Shown one piece after another: positions 1 through 8,321 of a DNA stretch of 64,000 bases. A program made the translations under genes and the position numbers. The DNA is from Yeguia hominis (GTDB lineage Bacteria; Bacillota; Clostridia; Oscillospirales; Acutalibacteraceae), in the NCBI RefSeq assembly GCF_014384705.1, contig NZ_JACRSN010000009.1, positions 1-64,000 of the forward strand, in the 5' to 3' direction. Positions within the stretch are counted from its first letter, which is position 1, and the number at the start of each line of letters is the position of its first letter. The notes beneath the pieces are model-generated. The model was given only the letters and a program-made list of their open reading frames with translations, had not been told where the DNA came from and searched no databases.

Positions 1-270
1 AGGGCCAAAGCCGCCTTGCGACAGCATAGCCGGAAACGGCAGGTGCGAACGCTCTAAGAAGTAGGCGGTGTGCCCAATCCGCAGCCAAGCTCCTAAGTCC
101 CGCAAAAGCGGGATACAAACGTCGTGCGGACGGGGCCGCGCGGGAGAAGGTTCAACGACTTTACGGGGCTTCCGGCGTGCGGCGCCGGTAAGAGAAAGTC
201 TGATCTGCGCTTAATGGCGCAGGCGCCGCGGTCGAGTGTCAAGACACTCTTGGAAGTACCGCGGACTTTG
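1..270 (+). ncRNA. Group I intron ribozyme core (5' end outside window)
   Basis: The stretch carries the conserved order of a group I catalytic core. The P4-P6 entry reads AATCCGCAGCCAAGC at 86-100. The R element, the 5' strand of P7, is GTTCAACGACTTTACGG near 151-167, and the S element is AAGAGAAAGTCTGA near 190-203. GACTT of R pairs with AAGTC of S to form P7. A P9-like stem closes with CCGCGG on both arms (about 227-265) and a candidate terminal G lies at 270. Such introns are common in Clostridia phage genes and in IStrons, and an interrupted phage gene follows here. The 5' splice site is not in the window. Confidence 0.75.
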
Positions 271-287
271 GCATATCAGTTGGCTAA

Positions 288-518
288 TTAAAAACGATAG
301 CCACAATTCAAACAGATAAATGTGTGTTGATTATAAGGATTGCCGCTACCATAATATGGTTTTAAGTAGAAGGAACCGCAAAGCGGGCATTTGGGCAAAT
401 GTTGCGGATTTCCTCTTTTCTCTATCCAATCACTATAGTCGATCAGAGGAATATTGCATTTTGGACAAATTTCAATTCTTTTTGGAAAAATATTTCCACA
501 TTTTTCACAAGTATTCAT
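288..518 (-). CDS. Small double zinc-ribbon protein
   Basis: This 76-residue protein has four CxxC pairs (CEKC, CPKC, CPLC, CLNC), as expected for two treble-clef or zinc-ribbon knuckles that each hold one zinc. The start at 518 was chosen because AAGG sits 6 bases upstream; a start at 548 is also open. It lies antisense between the group I intron core and the tape-measure fragment, a position where mobile introns often carry cargo genes. No catalytic domain is visible. It could be a nucleic-acid-binding accessory protein or a remnant, and its function is unknown. Confidence 0.6.
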   Translation of the reverse strand: MNTCEKCGNIFPKRIEICPKCNIPLIDYSDWIEKRGNPQHLPKCPLCGSFYLKPYYGSGNPYNQHTFICLNCGYRF

Positions 519-567
519 TTTTACCTTAATACACTTCACTACAATCACTATCCTTTTATAAAAATTA

Positions 568-2781
568 ATGTCAATCCGGTTTTTAACCCCACAAATTTTA
601 AAAACCGGAAAACATATACTGAATGAAGCTCCCGTACAACTGGATAAAATGCGAAACCAGCTTTACTTCAAAGGATTTGAGGTTAGTAATAAGACCGATA
701 TCCAAGCAATTAAGGCATACAACAAAGCTCTTTCAGAAGGAATAGATATACAAAGTGCATATGAAGAATGTTTAAATAATACAAGTGATGCAGCACAATA
801 CTTTGCCACAAAAAGTGCAGGAAGCGCCGTTAGTCTTGACGGTCTTGGCGCCAAGCTTGTCGGCGCAAAACTCAAAACGGTTGCCATGACCGCGGCGCAA
901 TACGCACTCAATGCAGCCATGTCGATGGGGCTTTCCGTTATCGTTGAGCTTGTCGTCAGCGGGCTGACCATGCTGGTCGACAATCTGATCCATGCGGATG
1001 AAAAGCTGCTCGAAAGCGCAGAAGCGGGCAACGAAGCGTTTCAGTCCATCAGCGAAACGGCAGGCGGTTACCGCGAGCTCAAGGGTTCCCTTGAGTCCAT
1101 CGCGCCGCGCTACATCGAGCTCTCCCAAGGCGTCGGGGCGCTCGGCACCAACATCAGCCTAACCGACACGGAATATGCTGAATTTCTTTCTCTCAATAAC
1201 GAACTGGCCGCGCTGTTTCCGGAACTGGTTACCGGCTACGATTCCAACGGCAACGCCATGCTGAATCTTTCCGGGAACGTGGAAACACTCTCTGCCGCCT
1301 TTGATACGCTTTTGGAAAAACAGCGCCAGCTCGCCAACCAGGAAACAGCAGATACTCTGCCCACCGTCTTGGAAGGAGTACAGAGCAATCAGAAACAAAA
1401 CGATGAAAGGATTAAAGAGCTTGAAGATCAAAAGAAAAGATTAGACTTCTATAATAATTTAGACTATTCAAAAATAAACCAAGACTCGGCTGAAACACTT
1501 AACAAATACTTGGCAGATGTAGGAATAACCGTAAACAAGGATAATCTTGAACATCAATTTGACGTGCACTCTGCTACAACCTATTATAACTACACACCTA
1601 TTTTCAACAGTGAAGAATACAAAACCGCACTTGCCGCAATTGATGCGGAAATTGAAGGAATCAACCAGCAGACCGCCGACCGCTGGAAGCAGATAAACCC
1701 TGTTGCAGACGCGATAATGCAGTCCGACTTCCGCTACGGAGAACTCAATGGGGAAATGCAGAAGCTCGCCGCCAACATGGTTTCCGGCCTTGATTTCAGC
1801 GCACTCGGCCTCGAAACCGAAGAAGACGTCCAAAACTATATTACCAATCATATTCTGAATCCACTTTATAATGCCGGACCCGAGGTTCAAGAAGCATTTT
1901 CAAATCTGACCAATTGGAAAGAACAATTTGCAAAGGGCGAAATGTCCGCAGATGAGTTTAAAGAAAAAGCACAGAAAACATTTAAAAGCCTGTTTGACGG
2001 CATGGAACTTGATGATCCATTCCGACAAACCTTTGTAAACGCCTTTCAAAATTTAGGATTTAAAGGCAGAGGTTCTTCTGATATTTTTAATGATATCATA
2101 AACGACTGGATTAATGCAAGCGATACGACTGATAATCTTGCATATTCTTATTCCGCTCTCCGCTCGGAACTGGACCTGACACGTCAGGCCATGCAGGAGC
2201 AGTCGAAAAATGGGATAATCTCCGAGGAAACCTATCAAAGCCTGATTGCGGCCAACAGCGACTACGCCGCCTTTTTGACGGAAACTGTCGGTGGCTATCA
2301 AATGAACACCGAGGCTGTTGAAAAATACAATGATGCACAGCGCGAGCTGCAAAAAATTCAAGCCCAGTATGAACAGGACATGCTGGCTGCGGAATACCAG
2401 CGGCTGCAGGAAGAAATCGAACGTACCGGAGACGTGTCGAGCGGCTATGTGCAGTCCTGTATCGAAGAGCAGGAAGCGGTCAGCGAACGAATTGCGGTCT
2501 ATGACCAGTACATCGAGTCACTTTCCGATGCGGCGCAGGCATATGAGGATTTTCAAAATGCGCAGCAGACGGACGATAACTCCTATCTCAATCCGATACA
2601 GAGCGCAGCGGAGAGCATCCGGGAAGGCATCGAAGAAATGCGTACCGGAACAGACGATTACCGGGAAGCGGTCAATTTAATCTTTGGCGAAGACAGCACG
2701 CTGGATACCGGCGGAATGCTCGCGGCGCGGAGTTTCCCCGTGTGGAAAACAGCAAAAAAGCCAGCGTTGTTCAGACGCTGA
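568..2781 (+). CDS. Phage tail tape-measure-like protein, truncated
   Basis: The 737-residue product has features of tail tape-measure proteins. It is long, mostly helical and rich in Ala, Glu and Gln, with a hydrophobic stretch near residues 105-140 and coiled-coil stretches around 275-300 and 590-680. No good ribosome binding site precedes ATG 568, and an inverted repeat covers the first codons, so the true N-terminus probably lies left of the window. The C-terminus ends abruptly in a short basic tail just before a terminator, far short of most tape-measure proteins. Base composition alternates between AT-rich and GC-rich blocks inside the ORF. It is best read as a prophage remnant interrupted by the intron-bearing element. 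Confidence 0.6.
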   Translation: MSIRFLTPQILKTGKHILNEAPVQLDKMRNQLYFKGFEVSNKTDIQAIKAYNKALSEGIDIQSAYEECLNNTSDAAQYFATKSAGSAVSLDGLGAKLVGAKLKTVAMTAAQYALNAAMSMGLSVIVELVVSGLTMLVDNLIHADEKLLESAEAGNEAFQSISETAGGYRELKGSLESIAPRYIELSQGVGALGTNISLTDTEYAEFLSLNNELAALFPELVTGYDSNGNAMLNLSGNVETLSAAFDTLLEKQRQLANQETADTLPTVLEGVQSNQKQNDERIKELEDQKKRLDFYNNLDYSKINQDSAETLNKYLADVGITVNKDNLEHQFDVHSATTYYNYTPIFNSEEYKTALAAIDAEIEGINQQTADRWKQINPVADAIMQSDFRYGELNGEMQKLAANMVSGLDFSALGLETEEDVQNYITNHILNPLYNAGPEVQEAFSNLTNWKEQFAKGEMSADEFKEKAQKTFKSLFDGMELDDPFRQTFVNAFQNLGFKGRGSSDIFNDIINDWINASDTTDNLAYSYSALRSELDLTRQAMQEQSKNGIISEETYQSLIAANSDYAAFLTETVGGYQMNTEAVEKYNDAQRELQKIQAQYEQDMLAAEYQRLQEEIERTGDVSSGYVQSCIEEQEAVSERIAVYDQYIESLSDAAQAYEDFQNAQQTDDNSYLNPIQSAAESIREGIEEMRTGTDDYREAVNLIFGEDSTLDTGGMLAARSFPVWKTAKKPALFRR
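576..608. repeat. Inverted repeat at the left edge of the phage gene
   Basis: CCGGTTTTTAA (576-586) pairs with TTTAAAAACCGG (597-608) around a short loop. It sits inside the first codons of the downstream ORF, where a terminator for that ORF would make no sense. It may be the right end of the element that carries the group I core (IStron ends are hairpins) or a terminator of earlier transcripts. The role is inferred. Confidence 0.4.
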
Positions 2782-2790
2782 CTTTTTTTA
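2759..2790. terminator. Bidirectional terminator
   Basis: AGCCAGCG (2759-2766) pairs with CGCTGACT (2776-2783) with one mismatch. It is followed by a T run on the plus strand and preceded by an A run, so it can serve both the phage remnant and the converging dehydrogenase gene. Confidence 0.6.
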
Positions 2791-2797
2791 TACCTTT

Positions 2798-3766
2798 TTA
2801 ATACCCGGCCTGCCGGTTGACCACGTGCGACAGGGGGGCGCCGGCGAGATAGCGGCGCAGATTGTCCATGCAAATTTCCCAGATCCAGGCCTGTGTGCCG
2901 GTGTTCCGGGCAAAGCTTGGCCCAGCGATGTGCGGTGTCAAAAGGACATTTTTCAGATCCCAAAGCGGAGATGATTCCGGCAAGGGTTCTATCTCTGTGA
3001 CGTCCAAAATGGCGCCTCGTAAATGGCCGCCTGCCAATACTTCGGCCAGGTCTGCTGTATGGAGAAGACTTCCCCGGCCGACATTGACGAGCAGCGCGTC
3101 TGCCTTCATCCGCTGGAGTCTGGCGCGCCCGAGAAGCCCGGCGGTTTCAGGCGTTCCGGGAAGGCATCCGATGAGCAAATCTGCTTCCGGCAGCAGGGAA
3201 TCCAGTTCGCGGATCGGATGAATCTCGTCAAAAGCATCCGGACATTCCGGCCTTTTTCGGATTCCGACGGTATATGCGCCAAACGCTTTCAGACGCCCGG
3301 CGATCGTCCGTCCGAGATCACCGGCCCCCAGAATCAGAGCATTTTTTCCGTAAATGGTCTCGTCTGCATCCTGCTTTTTCCATAAATGCTTTTGCTGGTT
3401 TTCCCAGTAAACAGGCAACCCGCGATACAGTGAAAGAATGGCGCCGATGACATATTCGGCGATAATCGTACCGAATGCACCGGAAGCGTTTGTCAGCGTG
3501 ACACGGTCCGGAAATCCTGTCATTTGCGTGTAGCGGTCTGCACCCGCCCAGGTAAGCTGGAGCCACTGCAGATGTGTGGCATTCGCAAGCTGTGCCTCGT
3601 CGGGTTCTCCAATGATAGCGTCTGCCATTTGAAGCTGTTTGATCGTCACGCTGTCAGGCGTTTCCGCGAATTGGAAACAACATTGCTGGCCAAATGCATC
3701 CAGCAGTTTTTCTCGGATCTCTGTGCGGCTGTACGCCATTACGAGAATGTTTTTTCTGTTTGTCAT
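2798..3766 (-). CDS. D-2-hydroxyacid dehydrogenase (NAD-dependent)
   Basis: This 322-residue protein is of the usual length for the D-isomer-specific 2-hydroxyacid dehydrogenases, which interconvert 2-keto and D-2-hydroxy acids with NAD(H). The Rossmann motif GAGDLG lies at 147-152. The catalytic trio is present: Arg231 in VNVGRGS, Glu260 in DVTEIEP, and His279 in LTPHIAG. It appears monocistronic, ending at a terminator shared with the phage remnant. Substrate specificity cannot be read from sequence; glyoxylate/hydroxypyruvate reductase-like and D-lactate-like members share these motifs. Confidence 0.85.
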   Translation of the reverse strand: MTNRKNILVMAYSRTEIREKLLDAFGQQCCFQFAETPDSVTIKQLQMADAIIGEPDEAQLANATHLQWLQLTWAGADRYTQMTGFPDRVTLTNASGAFGTIIAEYVIGAILSLYRGLPVYWENQQKHLWKKQDADETIYGKNALILGAGDLGRTIAGRLKAFGAYTVGIRKRPECPDAFDEIHPIRELDSLLPEADLLIGCLPGTPETAGLLGRARLQRMKADALLVNVGRGSLLHTADLAEVLAGGHLRGAILDVTEIEPLPESSPLWDLKNVLLTPHIAGPSFARNTGTQAWIWEICMDNLRRYLAGAPLSHVVNRQAGY

Positions 3767-3880
3767 GATGGTCCCCTCCGGAAAAGTATGACGGGTTTGT
3801 GTGCCATTTCAGCCGATTTCCTCTGACACGAGGCTGTGGCAAAGGCGTTTTTATATCGCGTTTATAGTTGACGGTATTTT

Positions 3881-3913
3881 TAAAAAATGGCCGCTTCTGT
3901 ACGAAGCGGCCAT
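3881..3913 (-). terminator. Terminator after the GGGtGRT gene
   Basis: A perfect 11-bp stem (ATGGCCGCTTC, 3887-3897, with GAAGCGGCCAT, 3903-3913) is followed on the minus strand by a run of six T. It ends the two-gene Fe-S scaffold/GGGtGRT operon. Confidence 0.85.
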
Positions 3914-3940
3914 AAATGGTTTGCGAAATTTGAAAATCGC

Positions 3941-4948
3941 TTATTTCAGTGCCTCATAAACTGCAACTGCGCAGGCAACGGTCGCACCAACCATCGGGTT
4001 GTTGCCCATGCCGATAAGACCCATCATCTCAACGTGCGCAGGAACAGACGAAGAACCGGCAAACTGTGCGTCGCCGTGCATACGGCCCATAGAGTCGGTC
4101 AGACCATAGGAAGCCGGACCAGCCGCCATGTTGTCCGGATGGAGCGTACGGCCTGTGCCGCCGCCGGACGCAACGGAGAAATACTTCTTGCCGTTTTCAA
4201 GCGCCCATTTTTTATAGGTGCCTGCAACCAGATGCTGGAAGCGGGTCGGGTTCGTGGAGTTACCCGTGATGGAAACGTCAACGCCCTCATGCTTCATGAT
4301 GGCAACGCCTTCGAGAACGTCGTTTGCACCATAGCATTTAACCTTTGCGCGCTCACCGTCAGAGAACGGACGCTCCTCGACAACATGGAGTTCATCATTG
4401 AAGAAATCGTAATCCGTTTTCACATACGTGAAGCCGTTGATTCTCGAAATGATATAAGCAGCGTCTTTTCCAAGACCGTTGAGGATGATGTGCAGGGGTT
4501 CTTTCCGCGCGCGGTTTGCGGTGCGGGCAATTCCGATGGCGCCTTCTGCAGCAGCGAAAGACTCGTGGCCTGCGAGGAATGCAAAGCACTTTGTCTCATC
4601 GCGCAGGAGCATCGCGCCGAGATTTCCGTGGCCGAGACCAACTTTACGCTGTTCCGCAACAGAACCGGGAATGCAGAATGCTTCCAGGCCGATACCGATG
4701 GCCTCAGCAGCTTCTGCAGCAGACTTTACGCCTTTTTTCATCGCGATTGCGCAGCCGAGGGTATAGGCCCAGCTGGCATTTTCAAATGCGATCGGCTGTA
4801 CGCCTTTTACGATCTTGTCAACGTCGAAGCCTTTGCTGAGGCAAAGGTCACGCGCTTCTTCCAAACTTGCGATTCCATATTCCGCAAGGCATTTTTCAAT
4901 TTTGGCAATTCTTCTTTCCTTGCCCTCGAACATTACGTCATTTGCCAT
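3941..4948 (-). CDS. GGGtGRT family protein (function unknown)
   Basis: This 335-residue protein carries the family signature GGGTGRT at residues 262-268, followed by LHPDN. The family is conserved in Clostridia and other anaerobes and has no established biochemical role. It lies directly downstream of a NifU/IscU-like scaffold gene, 30 bases away and in the same operon, a pairing that recurs in these genomes. That context suggests a job in Fe-S cluster or sulfur handling, but this is inference. No signal peptide or membrane segment is present, so it is cytoplasmic. Ribosome binding site GGAGG lies just upstream of ATG 4948. Confidence 0.85.
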   Translation of the reverse strand: MANDVMFEGKERRIAKIEKCLAEYGIASLEEARDLCLSKGFDVDKIVKGVQPIAFENASWAYTLGCAIAMKKGVKSAAEAAEAIGIGLEAFCIPGSVAEQRKVGLGHGNLGAMLLRDETKCFAFLAGHESFAAAEGAIGIARTANRARKEPLHIILNGLGKDAAYIISRINGFTYVKTDYDFFNDELHVVEERPFSDGERAKVKCYGANDVLEGVAIMKHEGVDVSITGNSTNPTRFQHLVAGTYKKWALENGKKYFSVASGGGTGRTLHPDNMAAGPASYGLTDSMGRMHGDAQFAGSSSVPAHVEMMGLIGMGNNPMVGATVACAVAVYEALK

Positions 4949-4978
4949 TTCGTGTTGCCTCCTTTCGATATCGGTTCC

Positions 4979-5671
4979 TTATTCTTCACGCGGGTCAATA
5001 TACTTGGCCGCGCCGTCATAACGGCCGTACTGGCCGATGTTCTTTTTGAACGCTTCGTCCGGGCTTACGCCGTGGCGGATATCTTCGAGCATTTTGCCGA
5101 GGCGGACAAACTTGTAGCCGATGACTTCGTCGTTCTCATCCAGTGCAGTGGAGAGGACATAACCTTCTGCCATTTCCATGTAGCGTACGCCCTTTGCAGC
5201 GGTGCTGAACATGGTGCCGACCTGAGAACGGAGACCTTTTCCGAGATCCTCAAGGCTTGCGCCGACCGGAAGGCCGCCCTCAGAGAACGCGGTCTGCGTA
5301 CGGCCATAGGCGAGCTGTTTGAAGATTTCACGCATTGCAACGTTGATGGCGTCGCAGACGAGGTCTGTATTCAGGCACTCGAGCAGCGTCTTGCCGGGCA
5401 GGATTTCAGCCGCCATAGCAGCGGAATGCGTCATGCCGGAGCAGCCAATGGTTTCGACCAGTGCCTCCTGGACAATTCCTTCTTTTACGTTGAGCGTCAG
5501 CTTACATGCACCCTGCTGCGGTGCGCACCAGCCAATTCCATGGGAAAGACCGCTGATATCTTTGATTTCATAAGATTTTACCCATTTGCCCTCTTCCGGG
5601 ATCGGAGCGGGTCCATGGTGCGGTCCCTTTTTTACCGTGCACATGTGTTGCACTTCTGCGGAATAGTTCAT
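4979..5671 (-). CDS. NifU/IscU-like iron-sulfur cluster scaffold protein
   Basis: The start at 5671 (MNYSAEVQHM) was preferred over the longer frame because AGGAGT lies 6 bases upstream and the extra N-terminus looks like leader sequence. The 230-residue product has conserved cysteines at 49, 56, 77 and 106; Cys77 sits in GCSGMTHS, resembling the GCGSAIAS-type ligand loop of IscU. Such proteins assemble Fe-S clusters on Cys ligands before transfer. It is longer than IscU and has an additional C-terminal half. It is co-transcribed with the GGGtGRT gene from its own sigma-A-like promoter. Confidence 0.8.
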   Translation of the reverse strand: MNYSAEVQHMCTVKKGPHHGPAPIPEEGKWVKSYEIKDISGLSHGIGWCAPQQGACKLTLNVKEGIVQEALVETIGCSGMTHSAAMAAEILPGKTLLECLNTDLVCDAINVAMREIFKQLAYGRTQTAFSEGGLPVGASLEDLGKGLRSQVGTMFSTAAKGVRYMEMAEGYVLSTALDENDEVIGYKFVRLGKMLEDIRHGVSPDEAFKKNIGQYGRYDGAAKYIDPREE

Positions 5672-5750
5672 ATCGGTACTCCTTTCGATTTGGTTTTCCG
5701 TTTTTTGCTTGTTCTGACTTGTTTCTGTTTGCATCACAACAACACTTCTT

Positions 5751-5779
5751 ATTATAAGCAAAATCAGCCGCTTTCGCAA
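5751..5779 (-). promoter_or_regulatory. Sigma-A-type promoter of the scaffold/GGGtGRT operon
   Basis: On the minus strand, TTGCGA (5774-5779) and TATAAT (5751-5756) are separated by 17 bases, about 80 bases upstream of the scaffold gene. The -35 hexamer lies in the loop of the upstream thiT terminator. Confidence 0.6.
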
Positions 5780-5791
5780 GAGAAGCGGCTG
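5760..5791 (-). terminator. Terminator after thiT
   Basis: CAGCCGCTT (5765-5773) pairs with AAGCGGCTG (5783-5791), followed on the minus strand by ATTTTG. The T run is short, so some readthrough into the next operon is possible. Confidence 0.55.
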
Positions 5792-5826
5792 AAAAATTTT
5801 TTGTGGTTCTTAGATCGGTTGTTGTA

Positions 5827-6690
5827 CTATTTGTTGTCTTTTCCTGCGCGAAGGTCGGAAAGAATCTGCACAACCTCGCCAAGGGCGTAAAGCACGATTC
5901 CGATAACGGCGGTTACACCGATCACAGCGAGCAGATGGGCGCCTTCCGGCATAGCAATGGTTTCATCGGTGAAGGACGCAAAGAACGTGTAGACAACGCT
6001 GGAAATGACATAGAGCAGACCGCCGCAGATGGACAGAATACCTGTAAGTTTTGCCGCAAACGCCGTATTGCTGCGCGGTGTGGCAGAAGAAGCAGCGTCT
6101 GTGCTGCGCTGGCGGGTGATATCGCGGCTTCTGAAATCGAGAACGAGCGAAATCAGCGCAGCGCCGACGGCGGTGATAATCGTTTCCGGCACCATGTAGG
6201 TCGAATTGTAAGAGAGCGAGTAGAGCCATGCAGGCATGCCTTCCGGAGCCCAGACGCCCCAAATGGTCCAGCCGGTGATGAAGTGGCACAAAAAACGGAG
6301 AATGCCGACAACGACAGAGCCCGCAGCCAGCTCGGCCGCCTGATATTTCAGCTTGCCGCGGAAGATGCCGCCAAAGCCCTGGACGCCAAATGCAACCAGA
6401 TAGTCAAACAGGATAATGCAGACGACAGAAAGGAACGTAGCGCCGTACTTTAAGTTCTGCATGCCGAGCAGCATCTGCAAAAAACCTGCGGTGACGCCCG
6501 TCAAAAGGCCCCATTTGGTTCCGTAACGATAGGCGATGATGATAATCGGGAGCATGCTGAATGCGGTAACCGTTCCGCCCATCGGCATTTCCAGCAGCTT
6601 GATTTCGCTGAGGACGGTGGCGAAGGCGATCATAATCGCACTTTCCGTCAAACGGAGAATGTTCCCCTGTTTGGTTTTTGAAGCTTCCAT
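5827..6690 (-). CDS. thiT: Thiamine transporter substrate-binding subunit (ECF S component)
   Basis: ThiT binds thiamine in the membrane and works with the shared energy-coupling factor module (EcfAA'T), which is not in this window. The start at 6690 (MEASKTKQ) follows a GGAGGGA site; the longer frame would run into the riboswitch. The first ~175 residues have the ThiT pattern of six hydrophobic helices. The C-terminal ~100 residues add further membrane segments after a Ser/Thr/Arg-rich linker, making this longer (287) than typical ThiT (~190-200). The TPP riboswitch directly upstream supports thiamine as substrate. Confidence 0.85.
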   Translation of the reverse strand: MEASKTKQGNILRLTESAIMIAFATVLSEIKLLEMPMGGTVTAFSMLPIIIIAYRYGTKWGLLTGVTAGFLQMLLGMQNLKYGATFLSVVCIILFDYLVAFGVQGFGGIFRGKLKYQAAELAAGSVVVGILRFLCHFITGWTIWGVWAPEGMPAWLYSLSYNSTYMVPETIITAVGAALISLVLDFRSRDITRQRSTDAASSATPRSNTAFAAKLTGILSICGGLLYVISSVVYTFFASFTDETIAMPEGAHLLAVIGVTAVIGIVLYALGEVVQILSDLRAGKDNK

Positions 6691-6741
6691 GAAAAAATCC
6701 CTCCTGAAAATCAGAACGCAAAAGCTGGGGCCAAGACCAAT

Positions 6742-6767
6742 AAAAAAAGCCCCGCAAACTGCGGGGC
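6742..6767 (-). terminator. Riboswitch-controlled intrinsic terminator
   Basis: On the minus strand GCCCCGCAG, a short loop, and a matching GCGGGGC strand are followed by seven T, between the TPP aptamer and the thiT start. This is the layout of a transcription-attenuating expression platform that would stop thiT synthesis when TPP is bound. Confidence 0.85.
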
Positions 6768-6822
6768 GCCTTTTCCAATCCTTCCCGACTTTTCCAAAAT
6801 GAAAAAATCTGAAAGCAAACTG

Positions 6823-6905
6823 TTTCCCTACGCCGGCATTACCCGGATCAGGTAAAAAAGGTTCGGAGAAATTCTCCATCTCAGCCGATTGCTCAGCACC
6901 CTGTT
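6823..6905 (-). promoter_or_regulatory. TPP riboswitch (THI element)
   Basis: Read on the minus strand, the aptamer has GGGTGC, CTGAGA, ACCTGATCCGG and TAATGCCGGCGTAGGGAA in the order and spacing of the TPP-binding consensus. A terminator hairpin follows about 55 bases later, then thiT. It senses thiamine pyrophosphate and should repress the transporter. Confidence 0.95.
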
Positions 6906-6940
6906 GTTTGATTTTAATTTATCACAGAAGGAAAGCCTTG

Positions 6941-7549
6941 TCAAGCCTTTGCATGTCCAGAATCTGAAATTGGCCGCAGCGGAGCGCGGATTCCCTGCAA
7001 AATCAGGCGTTCCGTCAAGCGCGCAATGGCTTCCGGCGGTTCCTGCATACCGTTTTCCACCCAGACCTGAAACAGGCCGACGCAGCCGGATGCAATGAAC
7101 TCATAACAATAGGCAAAGTCTTGCGGCTGGATTCCGCTTTCCGCGAGGATCCATTCCCGAAAGCCCGGGCTTTTCACAACATCTTTGAGCTGTTCCAGAA
7201 AACGGATATCTCCGTTTTTTCCGATCAGCGCAATGCAAATTTCCGAATTGTCGGCGAAAAAAGAAAAAATTTCGATCAAAAACCGATAGGAATTCCGCTT
7301 TTGCGGGTTCTCTGTCCAGGTTCGGACAAGCTGCTGAAATTCTTCCAAAATATCCTGTTCGGTTTGCTCAATGAGATGATAGACGTCCCGATAATGAATA
7401 TAAAAGGTCCCGCGGTTGATATCCGCCGTATCCGCAAGTTCTTTTACCGTAATTTCCTGGACACTTTTTTGCGCAATCAGTTTGACGAGCGCGGCACGCA
7501 GCTGGCGCTTCGTCTTTCGGATTCTCCGGTCAACGGTCTTGGTCTCCAT
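6941..7549 (-). CDS. TetR/AcrR family transcriptional regulator
   Basis: The start at 7549 (METKTVDRR) has an AAGGAACT site; the longer frame has none. The 202-residue product has a TetR N-terminal helix-turn-helix at about residues 25-62, including ITVKELADTADINRGTFY and the family-typical IHYRD. The C-terminal domain resembles the TetR C-terminal region found near Clostridia and Lactobacillales efflux or dhaS-like genes. No obvious target is divergent from it; thiT lies downstream behind its riboswitch. The ligand is unknown. Confidence 0.85.
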   Translation of the reverse strand: METKTVDRRIRKTKRQLRAALVKLIAQKSVQEITVKELADTADINRGTFYIHYRDVYHLIEQTEQDILEEFQQLVRTWTENPQKRNSYRFLIEIFSFFADNSEICIALIGKNGDIRFLEQLKDVVKSPGFREWILAESGIQPQDFAYCYEFIASGCVGLFQVWVENGMQEPPEAIARLTERLILQGIRAPLRPISDSGHAKA

Positions 7550-7630
7550 AACAGTTCCTTTCTGCGTGGAATTCTCTTCTGTTATTATACGGGAAAATAA
7601 AAAGAAAATCAACACTGCGTTTATTAACGC

Positions 7631-7663
7631 AAAACTCCCGCCTCCGAAATTCGGAAGCGGGAG
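7631..7663 (-). terminator. Terminator after the lipoprotein gene
   Basis: CTCCCGC and GCGGGAG arms with an inner CCGAA/TTCGG stem (7635-7663) are followed on the minus strand by TTTTG. Confidence 0.6.
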
Positions 7664-7687
7664 AAACAAAGCGGGATACAGATACCA

Positions 7688-8233
7688 TTATTTCTTGTAT
7701 TCCTGGAACGGTTTGCTGTATTCGTCGTGATGTTCATAATCCTTTTCGCCAATCAAAAGGGCGTTGCCTCTCGTGTAAGCGGTTTTCTTGCCTTCACTGT
7801 TGATTTTGTCACATTCTTTCTGGGCTTCTTCGGCTGTGTCGTACGTGACAACCTGGTAGCTGGTCTCATCGTCATATTTTCCATTTTTAACGGTAAATGC
7901 TTTTTGACCGTCGCCATAGGTTCCGTCCGTAACGGTAAAGCCTGCATCTTCATAGGCGCCGCGGAGATCGTCCAGTCCAAACACCGTATCGACGATGTCC
8001 TCTGCGCCGGATACGACATCGGAGACGACGTCTTCAACACCGGAGACCACATCATCCACACCGGATACGATGTCAGATCCCAGGCTTCCGGAGGACTCCG
8101 CCATAGAGGAATCGATTCCGGAACCGCTTTCCATGCCGGAATTCATGCTGGAATTGCCGGCGTTTGAGGAACGGCAGGCGCAGAACGTGACGGCCATCAG
8201 AACGGCCAGAAAGAGTACAACTGTTTTTTTCAT
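7688..8233 (-). CDS. Putative lipoprotein of unknown function
   Basis: The start at 8233 follows GGAGGTT. The 181-residue product begins MKKTVVLFLAVLMAV and has a Cys at 20 that could be lipidated, although the lipobox is weak. Residues 21-50 are Ser/Gly/Met-rich. Residues 50-80 hold an imperfect repeat of SGVDDVV/SGVEDVV/SDVVSGAED, likely a short amphipathic or coiled linker. The C-terminal ~90 residues form a small globular region with no family I recognise. It is monocistronic, with its own terminator. Confidence 0.65.
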   Translation of the reverse strand: MKKTVVLFLAVLMAVTFCACRSSNAGNSSMNSGMESGSGIDSSMAESSGSLGSDIVSGVDDVVSGVEDVVSDVVSGAEDIVDTVFGLDDLRGAYEDAGFTVTDGTYGDGQKAFTVKNGKYDDETSYQVVTYDTAEEAQKECDKINSEGKKTAYTRGNALLIGEKDYEHHDEYSKPFQEYKK

Positions 8234-8321
8234 TTTCAGATAACCTCCAGTTTTGATTTCTGCTACAATACAAATCATTCCCGGAAGCGTTCGGATTATG
8301 AATCTGAACTTGCAAATTTGT

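Noticed and set aside
3887..5890. A 667-codon plus-strand frame over the Fe-S scaffold and GGGtGRT genes
   Set aside because: It spans two real genes on the other strand and their intergenic terminators, with no domain and no start signal.
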